From positions 228,289-292,288 of the forward strand of contig NZ_JBHVRO010000005.1 in assembly GCF_042885655.1 (NCBI RefSeq): a stretch of 64,000 bases of DNA, given 5' to 3'. Below the pieces are notes generated by a model. It saw nothing but the letters and a program-made list of their open reading frames with translations. It had not been told where the DNA came from and ran no database searches. Of this stretch, positions 50,516 through 58,980 are shown piece after piece (position 1 is the first letter of the stretch; each line of letters begins with the position of its first letter). Source of the DNA: Psychrobacillus sp042885655. Its GTDB lineage: Bacteria; Bacillota; Bacilli; Bacillales_A; Planococcaceae. A program made the position numbers and the translations under genes.

Positions 50516-51646
50516 TTGACAAAATGGTATCAAATCTTCCCTAAATATCCGTGGTTGAGCATTTATGCGTGGATTATTTTTTGTGTTTTTCCTTTCTTCT
50601 TTATTTTCAAATCTTCTAGCTTATTTGAAATTATTATTGGTTTAATCTTATTGCTATTATTTTTTGTTGTTTATCGTTTTTCCTTTACTTCCAAGGGGTT
50701 GCTTCTTTTTATATTTGTTTTTGTAGAAATCTCCATCAGTGTAACGATGACTTTTTTGTATGGATATATCTATTTCTCCATCTTTTTATCTTTTTTTATC
50801 GGAAATATTCAGCAACGAGCGAGCTTTTTTGTAATTTATAGTATTCATTTGGTAGCAATGATTGTAGCAGTCATCATTGGTTTCTTTACACAAATGAACC
50901 TTTTCCTCTCCCATTTACCTTACCTAATCATTTGTTTAATTGGGGTTATTTTATTGCCATTTAACACATATAACCGAAACAAACGAGAAGTATTAGAAGG
51001 ACAGTTAGAGGATGCCCAAAAGCGAATTTCCCAATATATGATTATAGAAGAAAGAGAACGTATTGCACGTGATTTACACGATACTCTTGGACAGAAACTT
51101 TCCCTTATTGGGCTAAAAAGTGATTTAGCTAGTAGACTAATCGAATTAAATCCGGAAGCTGCCAAAAATGAAATCAATGATATAAATCAAACAGCTCGAT
51201 CTGTCTTAAAAGAAGTCCGTGAACTTGTAACTAATATGAGAGGTACCAAGCTAGAGGATGAACTATTTCGTGTGAAACAAATTCTTCTTGCAGCACAAAT
51301 TACTTATAAAATGAGCGGTACTCCTAAACTAGTTAGAACCCCTCTGCTCGTAGAAAACGTACTAAGTATGTGCTTAAAAGAAGCTATAACAAACGTTGTA
51401 AAACATAGTAACGCTACTTTTTGTTCTATTTCGATCAAACAATCTGCGAAGGAAACCTTACTCAAAGTACATGATAATGGTATTGGTTTAGATTTGAAAA
51501 AGGATTGGTCCAACAGCCATGGCCTTCGAGGAATTAAAGAACGATTAGAATTTGTAAATGGTAGTTTAGATATTCAACTTAATAATGGAACGACCCTTAA
51601 TATTTGCGTGCCTAATGTAATTCAACAGACGAGACAGGAGGAATAA
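50516..51646 (+). CDS. desK: Cold-sensing histidine kinase DesK
   Basis: The 376-residue kinase has about five membrane segments (residues 16-150), a coiled linker, then HisKA_3: EERERIARDLHDTLGQKLSL with the phospho-acceptor at His188, the same number as B. subtilis DesK. The ATPase domain follows (CLKEAITNVVKHSNA near 290; VHDNGIGLDL; SHGLRGIKERLEF). DesK measures membrane thickness and order and phosphorylates DesR in the cold. TTG 50516 follows AGAGGTG; desR starts four bases past the stop. Confidence 0.95.
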   Translation: MTKWYQIFPKYPWLSIYAWIIFCVFPFFFIFKSSSLFEIIIGLILLLLFFVVYRFSFTSKGLLLFIFVFVEISISVTMTFLYGYIYFSIFLSFFIGNIQQRASFFVIYSIHLVAMIVAVIIGFFTQMNLFLSHLPYLIICLIGVILLPFNTYNRNKREVLEGQLEDAQKRISQYMIIEERERIARDLHDTLGQKLSLIGLKSDLASRLIELNPEAAKNEINDINQTARSVLKEVRELVTNMRGTKLEDELFRVKQILLAAQITYKMSGTPKLVRTPLLVENVLSMCLKEAITNVVKHSNATFCSISIKQSAKETLLKVHDNGIGLDLKKDWSNSHGLRGIKERLEFVNGSLDIQLNNGTTLNICVPNVIQQTRQEE

Positions 51647-51649
51647 TGA

Positions 51650-52249
51650 ATGATTCGAATTGTGATAGCAGAAGATCAAAGAATGGTGCTTGGTGCCCTT
51701 GGTTCACTTCTAGATTTAGAAGAGGATATGGAGGTTGTCGGAAAAGCTAATAACGGAGAGGAAGCTCTTCAGTTAATCCATCAGTTGCAACCTGATATTT
51801 GTATTATGGACATCGAAATGCCTGTAAAAAGTGGGTTAGATGCTGCAGATGAATTAAAAGATGAAAAATGCAAAGTCATTATCTTAACTACTTTTGCTAG
51901 ATCGGGCTATTTTGAACGCGCTCGAAAAGCTGATGTAAGTGGGTATTTACTGAAGGATAGTCCTAGTGAAGAGCTTGCTAATTCGATTCGTATTATTATG
52001 GACGGTAGACGTATTTATGCTCCCGAATTAGTTGATATTGCATATGAAGGGGATAATCCATTAACCGACCGAGAGAGTCAAGTGCTTGAGTTGATTGCAG
52101 ATGGAAAAAACACTAAAGAAATTGCAAGTGAGCTCTACATTACTACTGGAACTGTCCGTAACTATATTTCTGTCATACTAGATAAATTAGATGTAGGCAA
52201 CCGAATCGAGGCGATTGCACGATTTAAAGAAAAAGGTTGGTTTAAATAA
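51650..52249 (+). CDS. desR: Response regulator DesR (NarL/LuxR type)
   Basis: The 199-residue regulator has a receiver domain with Asp54 (CIMDIEMPVKSG), acidic pocket EDQ at residues 8-10 and Lys near 104, then a LuxR-type helix-turn-helix (LTDRESQVLELIADGKNTKE then IASELYITTGTVRNYISVIL). When phosphorylated it activates des. It forms a bicistron with desK and is followed by a terminator. Confidence 0.95.
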   Translation: MIRIVIAEDQRMVLGALGSLLDLEEDMEVVGKANNGEEALQLIHQLQPDICIMDIEMPVKSGLDAADELKDEKCKVIILTTFARSGYFERARKADVSGYLLKDSPSEELANSIRIIMDGRRIYAPELVDIAYEGDNPLTDRESQVLELIADGKNTKEIASELYITTGTVRNYISVILDKLDVGNRIEAIARFKEKGWFK

Positions 52250-52258
52250 GTTTTCATT

Positions 52259-52292
52259 CTGCTTAAAGTAAAACTTTAAGCAGTTTTTTTAT
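52259..52292 (+). terminator. Terminator after desR
   Basis: CTGCTTAAAGT pairs with ACTTTAAGCAG around three bases, followed by TTTTTTTATTTT. Confidence 0.93.
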
Positions 52293-52362
52293 TTTCCCCA
52301 GTTTTCTAAAGGTGAAAAGGATATACATAAATTATAATAGTAATTCTGTAAAGGAGGGAACA

Positions 52363-52992
52363 ATGCACATGCACAAAAGGGAGATACAAAAAAAGTACGT
52401 AATCATTTTCCCTTTTATAATAATTTTAGGTGCTGGATTGATGTTTTTTAGCACTCAAACAGATGAAGGAATAGCATTAATTAAAAAAACTAGAGATATC
52501 TTTGTTCCGCATAAACAAATTACACAAAATGTTGAAGGTAATAATGAAATAACAGATGTAATTCTTCAAGAAGGGAAAGAGGCGGAATATGTTATTTATA
52601 TTGATGAAGAGAGATACAAATTCGCGAGAGGCGAAAAATTAGATGTAGTTACAACAAAGGAACTTCTCGAAGAAAAATACCCGGAAGTTTCCATGACTAT
52701 TGAGCAATTTAAAAATATATCGCCACAAGAAATGGTCGACACTTTGGAAACAAAACTTGCTGCTGAATATACCAAGATTTCGGAAACCGAATTCGTTACA
52801 GAGCCAGTAGAAGGCTTTATGTTGCATGGCATTAGCGGCTCCAAATGGAATAGCCCTGTTACAAATGTATACGTGATTGATAATAAAAATGGCGGAAGCT
52901 TTGTTATAACAGAAAAGTACTTCCTAGAAGCATCGGAAGGTCATGGAGCAAGATTCAACTCCATGCTTAAGCAGTTTAAAATTATAGAATAA
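52363..52992 (+). CDS. Membrane-anchored protein of unknown function
   Basis: ATG 52363 follows AAGGAGGG and encodes about 209 residues. After a basic start there is one membrane segment (residues 10-28, KYVIIFPFIIILGAGLMFFS) and a mostly acidic extracellular region with no recognised domain (AEYVIYIDEERYKFARGEKL; LHGISGSKWNSPVTNVYVID). Tentatively a conserved Bacillales surface protein. Confidence 0.75.
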   Translation: MHMHKREIQKKYVIIFPFIIILGAGLMFFSTQTDEGIALIKKTRDIFVPHKQITQNVEGNNEITDVILQEGKEAEYVIYIDEERYKFARGEKLDVVTTKELLEEKYPEVSMTIEQFKNISPQEMVDTLETKLAAEYTKISETEFVTEPVEGFMLHGISGSKWNSPVTNVYVIDNKNGGSFVITEKYFLEASEGHGARFNSMLKQFKIIE

Positions 52993-53017
52993 GTTTCATA
53001 ACTCCTCAAAAGGGTAA
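52993..53017 (+). promoter_or_regulatory. Candidate SigB promoter for csbD-type gene
   Basis: GTTTCA (52993-52998) and GGGTAA (53012-53017) are spaced by 13 bases, close to the SigB consensus GTTTAA-N12-15-GGGTAT, about 38 bases before the TTG start. B. subtilis csbD is SigB-controlled. Confidence 0.7.
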
Positions 53018-53054
53018 ATAAATACTAGAACAATAATTTAGAGGAGGAATTTGA

Positions 53055-53243
53055 TTGAGTGGATTATCTGACAAAGTAAAAGGAGCAGTAAACAAAGCAA
53101 AAGGTGAAACAAAAGATCAAATTGGTAATGCAACTGGCGATACAAAGTTAGAAGCGAAAGGTAAATTCGATAAATTAAAAGGCGAAGCTCAAGAAAAGAT
53201 CGGAGAAGCCAAAGAACATTTCCACAATGACCATAAAGATTGA
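53055..53243 (+). CDS. CsbD-family stress protein
   Basis: The 62-residue hydrophilic protein has the CsbD repeat-like pattern DKVKGAVNKAKGETKDQIGN, then KLEAKGKFDKLKGEAQEKIG. It is rich in Lys, Gly and Glu and probably unstructured or helical. TTG 53055 follows GAGGAGGAATTTGA. General-stress expression is supported by the SigB-like promoter upstream. A family A repeat follows. Confidence 0.93.
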   Translation: MSGLSDKVKGAVNKAKGETKDQIGNATGDTKLEAKGKFDKLKGEAQEKIGEAKEHFHNDHKD

Positions 53244-53249
53244 TGATAG

Positions 53250-53535
53250 GAAAAGCATTAAGCGCACTTTAAATGCCTATAGTCTTCACTATTTCCTGAG
53301 TGCTTAGTCTACACTATTACCGTAAGAGTTATGGATCATGAAGTGACTGCGTCACTTTACGATCCATTTTTTCCGGTAATATTGTGGCAGATGTTTGGCG
53401 TCGACCTCTTGGAATTTGTCATGACATGATGCATGTGGATTGGATAACGAAAGATAAGATGCTGTCCTACTCTTTTAAAAGTGAACGAAAATACAGTTTC
53501 GTCCGCACAGCACTTCTTTATCATGGAAGCTAACT
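53250..53535 (+). repeat. Family A repeat, copy 5 (near full length)
   Basis: Left block (AAGCGCACTTTAAATGCC, TCTTCACTATTTCCTGAGTG), outer stem ACACTATTACCG/CGGTAATATTGTGG, hairpin 1 with arms ATGGATCATGAAGTGA (53331-53346) and TCACTTTACGATCCAT (53352-53367), TACTCTTTTAAAAG, then hairpin 2 (53481-53508, partly degenerate). Confidence 0.8.
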
Positions 53536-53582
53536 ATTTTTTTCTACTTACACTTGCCCAAATGTAAACAAAGGAATTTTGA

Positions 53583-53635
53583 GGAGATGGCCTGATGCTT
53601 ACCCCCTGGAAAGCGTCTGTCTGCAGCGCGGAGAG
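53583..53635 (+). repeat. Family B repeat fragment
   Basis: TGGCCTGATGCTTACCCCCT and GGAAAGCGTCTGTCTGCAGC match the right part of the 33538 element (CGGCTTGATGCCCCCAGGAA, GCGTCTATCTACAGCGG). It ends just before the metallophosphoesterase stop. Confidence 0.65.
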
Positions 53636-53641
53636 CATTTC

Positions 53642-54439
53642 TTATTTAGCGTGTAAGACTACAACTACTAGCTCAGGTGTATTGAATACTCTCAAAGGAA
53701 TAACACTATTTCCAAGACCTCTACTTACAATCATTTTCGTATCCTTCTCTTCATACAAACCTGCCGTATACTTTGGAAATAACCCTTGTCCTGGTGCTAC
53801 TAACCCTCCCAAACCCGGGATACGAAACTGACCACCATGTGCATGCCCTGAAAAAACAACATCTAATCTATTCTCTACATAATCTTGAAAGGTTTCAGGT
53901 CGATGAGAAAGTACTAAAGTAAAATCTTCTGTTTTCTTAAACTTACTGAGAGCATCTTCGACAGATACTCCGCTTAATGGATCCTCAATTCCAATTATCC
54001 GAATTCTCTCGCCATTTTTTTCTATTATCTGCTCTTTATTTGATAATACATTTACACCTAAGTTAGAAAGCTCTGTTTTAATATGATCCACATCATTAGT
54101 AGCGATTTCATGATTACCTGTCACATAATAAATAGGAGCAAATGATACAATTTGCTCTACTACTTCTAAACTATTTTTTAAATCATATCGGTTACTATCT
54201 ATTAAATCTCCTGTTATAAAAATTAAATCTGGCTTTTCATCCTTCACTTTCTTTACAAGCTTTGATTGATGTTTTCCAAATGTTGCATCATGTAAATCGG
54301 AAATTTGCACAATCTTCAACCCATTAAAACTAGCAGGGATTTTATTTGACTCCACTGTAATCTCAGTTGTTTTAATAGTCTTATTTCCGGTATATAGTAT
54401 TGCAGTTATCACTATTATTACTACTATCCACTTTTTCAT
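53642..54439 (-). CDS. Metallophosphoesterase (YkuE/YaeI-like)
   Basis: The 265-residue protein has an N-terminal membrane anchor (residues 4-18, WIVVIIVITAILYTG) and calcineurin-type motifs: VQISDLHDATFG near residue 49, FITGDLIDSNR near residue 74, YVTGNHE near residue 104, LSHRPE near 184 and FSGHAHGGQFRIPG near 207. The active site faces outside. Relatives act on UDP-diacylglucosamine-like lipids or phosphodiesters; no substrate is proven here. A family A/B repeat block lies downstream. Confidence 0.9.
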   Translation of the reverse strand: MKKWIVVIIVITAILYTGNKTIKTTEITVESNKIPASFNGLKIVQISDLHDATFGKHQSKLVKKVKDEKPDLIFITGDLIDSNRYDLKNSLEVVEQIVSFAPIYYVTGNHEIATNDVDHIKTELSNLGVNVLSNKEQIIEKNGERIRIIGIEDPLSGVSVEDALSKFKKTEDFTLVLSHRPETFQDYVENRLDVVFSGHAHGGQFRIPGLGGLVAPGQGLFPKYTAGLYEEKDTKMIVSRGLGNSVIPLRVFNTPELVVVVLHAK

Positions 54440-54463
54440 TTATTTTCTCCTAAATTATAGATC

Positions 54464-55087
54464 TCATTCTGGACTCATAATTCCAACTCGATAACCAATA
54501 TATTTACTTTCAATAAGTTCATTAAACGCAAATAAAGCAGTATCTCCAGTTGTACTTTTTGTAGCCCCAACAGGCAACTTATCTCGTTCGATGATATAGG
54601 CTTTCGTTGCAACACCACTAGGCAAATAAGTCGGACAAACAATTGTCCAGTCTAATGTCGATTCTTTTAACATTTCATATACTTTATGATGTTCTTTCGC
54701 TGCAACATTTGATTTACGTTTTGATTCAGATGACTCATAACGAAGAAGATTTTGATTTACACGACTCGTTAAAATACCAGCCGTCCCAATAGTGACGACT
54801 CGTTTGATTTTTTGTTTCTCCATAATAGAAATAATATGTTCTAACGCATCTGTTAATACAGTCGTTTGATCAGTCCCCAGAGTACTCATGACTGCATCTG
54901 CACCTTCTAGTGTTTTTTCTACATCAGAAAATACTCTTGCATCCCCTTGTATTAAGGTTAAATTAGGATGTGGTTGGAGCTTTTCTGGAGTTCTCACGAG
55001 TGCTGTTACTTCGTCATTATTTTCAAGTAATAATGACAGGATGTTTTTTCCTACACGACCCGTCGCTCCAAATAATGCAATTTTCAT
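54464..55087 (-). CDS. NAD(P)-binding (NmrA/atypical SDR) protein
   Basis: The 207-residue protein has the Rossmann motif ALFGATGRVGKNILSLLLEN at residues 4-23, GDARVFSDVEKTLEGADAVM near residue 51 and VVTIGTAGIL near residue 96. It belongs to atypical SDRs of the NAD(P)H-binding type, such as biliverdin-reductase-B-like or NmrA-like sensors. Function unspecified. It is 24 bases upstream of the phosphoesterase gene and may share its transcript. Confidence 0.85.
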   Translation of the reverse strand: MKIALFGATGRVGKNILSLLLENNDEVTALVRTPEKLQPHPNLTLIQGDARVFSDVEKTLEGADAVMSTLGTDQTTVLTDALEHIISIMEKQKIKRVVTIGTAGILTSRVNQNLLRYESSESKRKSNVAAKEHHKVYEMLKESTLDWTIVCPTYLPSGVATKAYIIERDKLPVGATKSTTGDTALFAFNELIESKYIGYRVGIMSPE

Positions 55088-55142
55088 AAGAAACAGCTCC
55101 TTTTACATTATTATATCAAGATGTTTTATTTTCCACGAAAAT

Positions 55143-55180
55143 AAAAAGTATTTCTGTAGATAACTACAGAAATACTTTTT
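55143..55180. terminator. Long-stem bidirectional terminator
   Basis: Two perfect 17-base arms (starting AAAAAGTATTTCTGTAG) surround ATAA. A and T runs at the ends allow it to act on either strand; on the minus strand it closes the 55215 gene. Confidence 0.92.
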
Positions 55181-55214
55181 AATGTCGATAATTGTTATTT
55201 CCAGGGAAATAATT

Positions 55215-55499
55215 TTAGTAATTATAATTCATAATGTTATAGAATAACGCAAACATAGCACCATAAAAAATAATGATCAAGACAATACTAATTGCCATCC
55301 ATATAAGTGATGCTCGTGCATAATTGCGTCGAGGATCTGCATTTCCAAAACCCCAAACAAAGAGCATTACGATGTTTACGATTGGTATGATCATAATAAG
55401 CATCGTGATTAGCCACTCGCCTATTGACATTTCACTTGCTGTTTTATGAACAACGTTATTTTGATATTCTTGTGTTTGTACCGATTCATTTGATTCCAT
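55215..55499 (-). CDS. Small two-span membrane protein
   Basis: The 94-residue product has a polar, Gln/Asn-rich start, then two membrane segments (residues 25-50, SIGEWLITMLIMIIPIVNIV; 64-88, LIWMAISIVLIIIFYGAMFA) joined by FGNADPRRNYARAS. This arrangement is common in Firmicute hypothetical proteins. AAGGGG precedes the start. No function is known. Confidence 0.75.
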   Translation of the reverse strand: MESNESVQTQEYQNNVVHKTASEMSIGEWLITMLIMIIPIVNIVMLFVWGFGNADPRRNYARASLIWMAISIVLIIIFYGAMFALFYNIMNYNY

Positions 55500-55587
55500 A
55501 ATAAATCCCCTTTTCCCACAATATGTTTCTTCTCCATTTTACTTGAAAACTCTTGAGAATAGTCCTTTTACGGAAAAGTTTATACTA

Positions 55588-56313
55588 TTATTTTATCCTC
55601 ATCATACTCATAGGAGTAACAATACCTATTAGTTTCACATTAGGCTTTCCATCTTCAGTTATGAGAAGGGCTTCCAAACGCCTTCCCCTAGTTATACCAT
55701 TTTTAAAAATTTCCAATGCTTCATACACAGACGCATGTTGTTCAATAAATTGATGGTTTTCTTTACTATTTTCATGAGCAAGTATCTCGCCTAATGTTGT
55801 CTTTTTTCTAGAAAAGGATTCCGAATCTACTGTACTTGCGAGCCACGTTGTAATTCCCACTGGTGTGATAAGGCCTTTGAACTCCATTCCATCATACACG
55901 GGGAACTGATTATATTTTTTGTCCTTAATCACTTTCAATGCATAACTCAAAGTATCTGTTCTTTGAAATGTCGTTACTTTCGTTTGAAACATATTCCCAA
56001 CAGTTATGGGTTTAGTAAGAGCAACTTCTATCTCTTCCATTTTTAATACCACATCTTCATGTGGCTCTGCAATAGCATACTCCGTTGAGGTACGATGATG
56101 AACAATAGCGTTTCTTAGATCGCCGTATTCGCGCAGATCTGCCTCATATCTTCTAATAACCGCATTCTTTTTTTTCGCAATGTCAATTAATCGAAAAAAG
56201 GCAAGATGATCCTGGGACCCTATTATTTCCTTCATCAATTGGTCTATTCGATTATAAGCTGTTATAAATCGATCTGAATTGCGAGCTGTCATCTCTTCTA
56301 ACCTCGATTTCAC
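55588..56313 (-). CDS. CBS-domain protein with helical N-terminus
   Basis: The 241-residue protein has an N-terminal helical part (residues 1-95, with YGDLRNAIVHHRTSTEYAIA) and two CBS motifs: TLSYALKVIKDKKYNQFPVY near residue 120 and ASVYEALEIFKNGITRGRRL near residue 190. CBS pairs bind adenosine nucleotides and act as sensors. RNAIVHH resembles DUF4145/HEPN-like helices. No partner is visible; it is separated from yxlG by about 40 bases. Confidence 0.82.
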   Translation of the reverse strand: MKSRLEEMTARNSDRFITAYNRIDQLMKEIIGSQDHLAFFRLIDIAKKKNAVIRRYEADLREYGDLRNAIVHHRTSTEYAIAEPHEDVVLKMEEIEVALTKPITVGNMFQTKVTTFQRTDTLSYALKVIKDKKYNQFPVYDGMEFKGLITPVGITTWLASTVDSESFSRKKTTLGEILAHENSKENHQFIEQHASVYEALEIFKNGITRGRRLEALLITEDGKPNVKLIGIVTPMSMMRIK

Positions 56314-56356
56314 CTTGGTGTAGTGTATTGGCTTTGTTCAAATCCGCTAAATTAAG

Positions 56357-57139
56357 TTATATCTTCGACTTCGAAACATTCTTTTTAGCAAAATAAATTG
56401 CTCCCGCAAGAAGTGCGACTATTGCTATTAGAGTAATACTCATACTCCAAATAAATGGCTTCATATCGATACTATCATTTAATATTAACCCTGCATACAT
56501 TGGAAGCTTCCAAGGAAATATAGTCCAATATTTCCCAATTAAAGCATCAATAATTTGCACAAATAACACAAGAAAAAGAGAAACAGCAGAAGCAATTCCT
56601 GTCGAAAATGCTGCACTTGAAAACAAAATAATACTAATGACAAATAATAGCCATAAAATATAAGTTCCTAGGAATCCCAAAAACAGACTTGCATCGACTG
56701 TTCCAAAAAGGACATACGTATAAAATAAATTTGCTAATAACCCAAGTACCACGCTACCAATTACCAGGATGCACATGATAACTAATTTACTATACACATA
56801 ACTGGAGTATCGTATTGGTCGAACGTATAGAAGCGTTGCTGTGCCATTTTTTCGCTCCCTTGCAACTATTCCAGCAAATCCAAGTACTACGACGAGCATT
56901 CCAATAAACTGATATTGACTAATCGTTGACATAACTACCTGTTCTGGGGTTAGTTCAGGGAACTGAAGAACTGTTCCCTCTGGCATATTACCTACTGTAC
57001 TTAATATTTGAGGTAAATAATAATTCATTAATGGCTCTGAAATACCAAATAGTATAAACACTAAAGGAATCCAAAGGATTTTAAAATTCCGTACATTTTC
57101 ACGCCACTCTTTTTGGAATAAAACAGAAAAATTACTCAT
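56357..57139 (-). CDS. yxlG: ABC transporter permease (YxlG-like)
   Basis: The 260-residue protein has six membrane segments typical of ABC-2 permeases (VLFQKEWRENVRNFKILWIP at the start; FAGIVARERKNGTATLLYVR near residue 83). Its size matches B. subtilis YxlG. It overlaps the ATPase gene by four bases. In B. subtilis yxlE-yxlF-yxlG follow sigY-yxlC-yxlD. Sodium or antibiotic export is a common guess for this group, but nothing in the sequence proves it. Confidence 0.85.
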   Translation of the reverse strand: MSNFSVLFQKEWRENVRNFKILWIPLVFILFGISEPLMNYYLPQILSTVGNMPEGTVLQFPELTPEQVVMSTISQYQFIGMLVVVLGFAGIVARERKNGTATLLYVRPIRYSSYVYSKLVIMCILVIGSVVLGLLANLFYTYVLFGTVDASLFLGFLGTYILWLLFVISIILFSSAAFSTGIASAVSLFLVLFVQIIDALIGKYWTIFPWKLPMYAGLILNDSIDMKPFIWSMSITLIAIVALLAGAIYFAKKNVSKSKI

Positions 57140-58038
57140 CCTTTATTCACCACCTGTAAAAATATTTCTTCTAAACTAGCAGATGCCCGTTCTACTTTCG
57201 ACAAGTTTAAATTGCTGTTCGCAAGTGTATGCAATATTTCGTTCATCTCCGGTTTTGCGTCTTCTATATGAATAAAAGCAATTGAGCCTTCTTGTCTTGC
57301 TGACCAAGGTGAGTTTCCTACAAATTTAGCCGCTTCATCACTAGTAGAAAAATACATTTTGTAAACAGGATTAGCATACTTTTCACGCACTTCTTTCAAA
57401 GAGCCTTGTTCAACTAACTGCCCATTTCTTAAGAACAATAATTGATCCGTCATTTCTTCCGCATCATTTAAAATGTGGGTAGAATACAAAATAGTGGTTG
57501 TTGCCTGCAATTCTTTCAATAAATTCATAATTTCTCTTCTGCCAATTGGATCTAGAGCAGACACTGGTTCATCTAGTAAAAGCAAAGCTGGCTTATGAAC
57601 AATTGCTTGTGCTAGGCCCAACCTTTGTTTCATTCCTCCTGAAAATGTACCTATCTTTTTCTTTTTAGCATTTTCGAGCCCTACAAATTCAAGCGTCTTT
57701 TCTGATTCTAATTTTGCAATTTTAGTATCTACTCCACTCAACCTCGCAGCCATCTCTGTAAATTCAAGTGCAGTTAGCCATGAATAAAATTGAGGATACT
57801 GAGGAAGGAATCCTATTACTTTTCGGAAATCCCCTGTTATTTCCCCATCCATTTCAATAGTTCCATTCGTTTGTTTTAAAAGTCCTGCAAGCATAGACAA
57901 AGTGGTTGTTTTCCCCGCACCATTCGGTCCGATTAATGCAGTTGCTGTGTTTTTATTTAACGAAAAGGTTATATTGTTTACCGCTTTTTCATTTCCATAT
58001 TCTTTTGTTAGTCCCTGTATATGAAGTAATGTTTTCAT
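57136..58038 (-). CDS. yxlF: ABC transporter ATP-binding protein (YxlF-like)
   Basis: The 300-residue ATPase has Walker A GPNGAGKTTTLSMLAGLLKQ near residue 37, Q-loop GFLPQYPQFYSWLTALEFTE, signature TFSGGMKQRLGLAQAIVHKP near residue 137, Walker B LLLLDEPVSALDP, and a C-terminal extension typical of ABC-2 drug or lantibiotic exporters. It is flanked by the PLDc_N protein and the permease, each with a four-base overlap. Confidence 0.92.
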   Translation of the reverse strand: MKTLLHIQGLTKEYGNEKAVNNITFSLNKNTATALIGPNGAGKTTTLSMLAGLLKQTNGTIEMDGEITGDFRKVIGFLPQYPQFYSWLTALEFTEMAARLSGVDTKIAKLESEKTLEFVGLENAKKKKIGTFSGGMKQRLGLAQAIVHKPALLLLDEPVSALDPIGRREIMNLLKELQATTTILYSTHILNDAEEMTDQLLFLRNGQLVEQGSLKEVREKYANPVYKMYFSTSDEAAKFVGNSPWSARQEGSIAFIHIEDAKPEMNEILHTLANSNLNLSKVERASASLEEIFLQVVNKG

Positions 58039-58232
58039 TCATTTTTTCTCCCAACAATAAAGTAAATAATTGGTCCAATCAAATTCCCCAAAATAATAAT
58101 AATTGCCCACAACCATTTTGGCCCATTTGTACTTCTTACCCGTATTAAATCAATAATACCAACGACCATTAAAATAAATTGAATAATAATTAGTGGTAAT
58201 ACGAGCATCCACGGTATTGATTCAAAATCCAT
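58035..58232 (-). CDS. yxlE: PLDc_N-domain small membrane protein (YxlE-like)
   Basis: The 65-residue protein has two membrane segments and the PLDc_N pattern IDLIRVRSTNGPKWLWAIII followed by LGNLIGPIIYFIVGRKNE. YxlE of B. subtilis has the same size and position before yxlF; it is reported as part of negative control of SigY. The start lies behind AAAGGGGGAG. No sigY homologue is present upstream. Confidence 0.88.
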   Translation of the reverse strand: MDFESIPWMLVLPLIIIQFILMVVGIIDLIRVRSTNGPKWLWAIIIILGNLIGPIIYFIVGRKNE

Positions 58233-58395
58233 TGTAACTCCCCCTTTGTTTTGTTAATTCTATTCTACTACATATAGAACAGAAAAGTTTCAAAAAAATA
58301 AAAAATATTTATTAAGTTTTTTGGTTCTCTTGGAGGTGAAATAATAAACAGTTAACATGGTTATGTTATAATAAAACGTTGGAAGGTGAATAAAA

Positions 58396-58968
58396 ATGGA
58401 GATATTTATTAGAAATGCACGAAAAGAAGACGCAACCGAAGCAGTTCCACTTATTATGGAAGCCATCGGGGACATCTCGATGCAAATGACAGGCGAAACA
58501 GAAGAAACAGAAATCACGAAAGAATTTGTCCAATTATTTACTAAGACAGACAATCGACATTCCTATTTACATACGTATATCGCGGAAATGGAAGGAAAAG
58601 TTGCGGGAGTCCTTGTGTTTTATTCTGCAGAGGAAGCGGTAATACTAGATGCGAACTTAGAGAAATATCTTTCGAATAAAAAAGGTTCTCCAATCAAAAT
58701 CGATTCAGAAACATTACCTGGGGAATGGTATATAGATACAGTAGTAGTTGATCCTACATTTCGAGGACATGGTATTGGTACAAAACTTTTAACATATGCA
58801 GAACAGTTAGTGAAAAATTTTGGTGGCGGAAAACTCTCCTTAAATGTAGAAACAGAAAAAGATTCTGCAATTCGCTTGTATAATCGGCTAGGATTTGGTA
58901 CTGTATGTCCTTGGACAATTATTGGTCAGACCTTTCATCATATGGTGAAGACGGTTCACGCCGATTAA
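58396..58968 (+). CDS. GNAT-family N-acetyltransferase
   Basis: The 190-residue protein has the GNAT core: WYIDTVVVDPTFRGHGIGTK (motif A near residue 114-133) and NVETEKDSAIRLYNRLGFGT near residue 155. GGAAGGTG precedes ATG 58396, and TATAAT lies about 30 bases upstream. It is followed 12 bases later by the EamA transporter, so the two are co-transcribed. Acceptor unknown. Confidence 0.92.
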   Translation: MEIFIRNARKEDATEAVPLIMEAIGDISMQMTGETEETEITKEFVQLFTKTDNRHSYLHTYIAEMEGKVAGVLVFYSAEEAVILDANLEKYLSNKKGSPIKIDSETLPGEWYIDTVVVDPTFRGHGIGTKLLTYAEQLVKNFGGGKLSLNVETEKDSAIRLYNRLGFGTVCPWTIIGQTFHHMVKTVHAD

Positions 58969-58980
58969 AGGAGAATTTTT

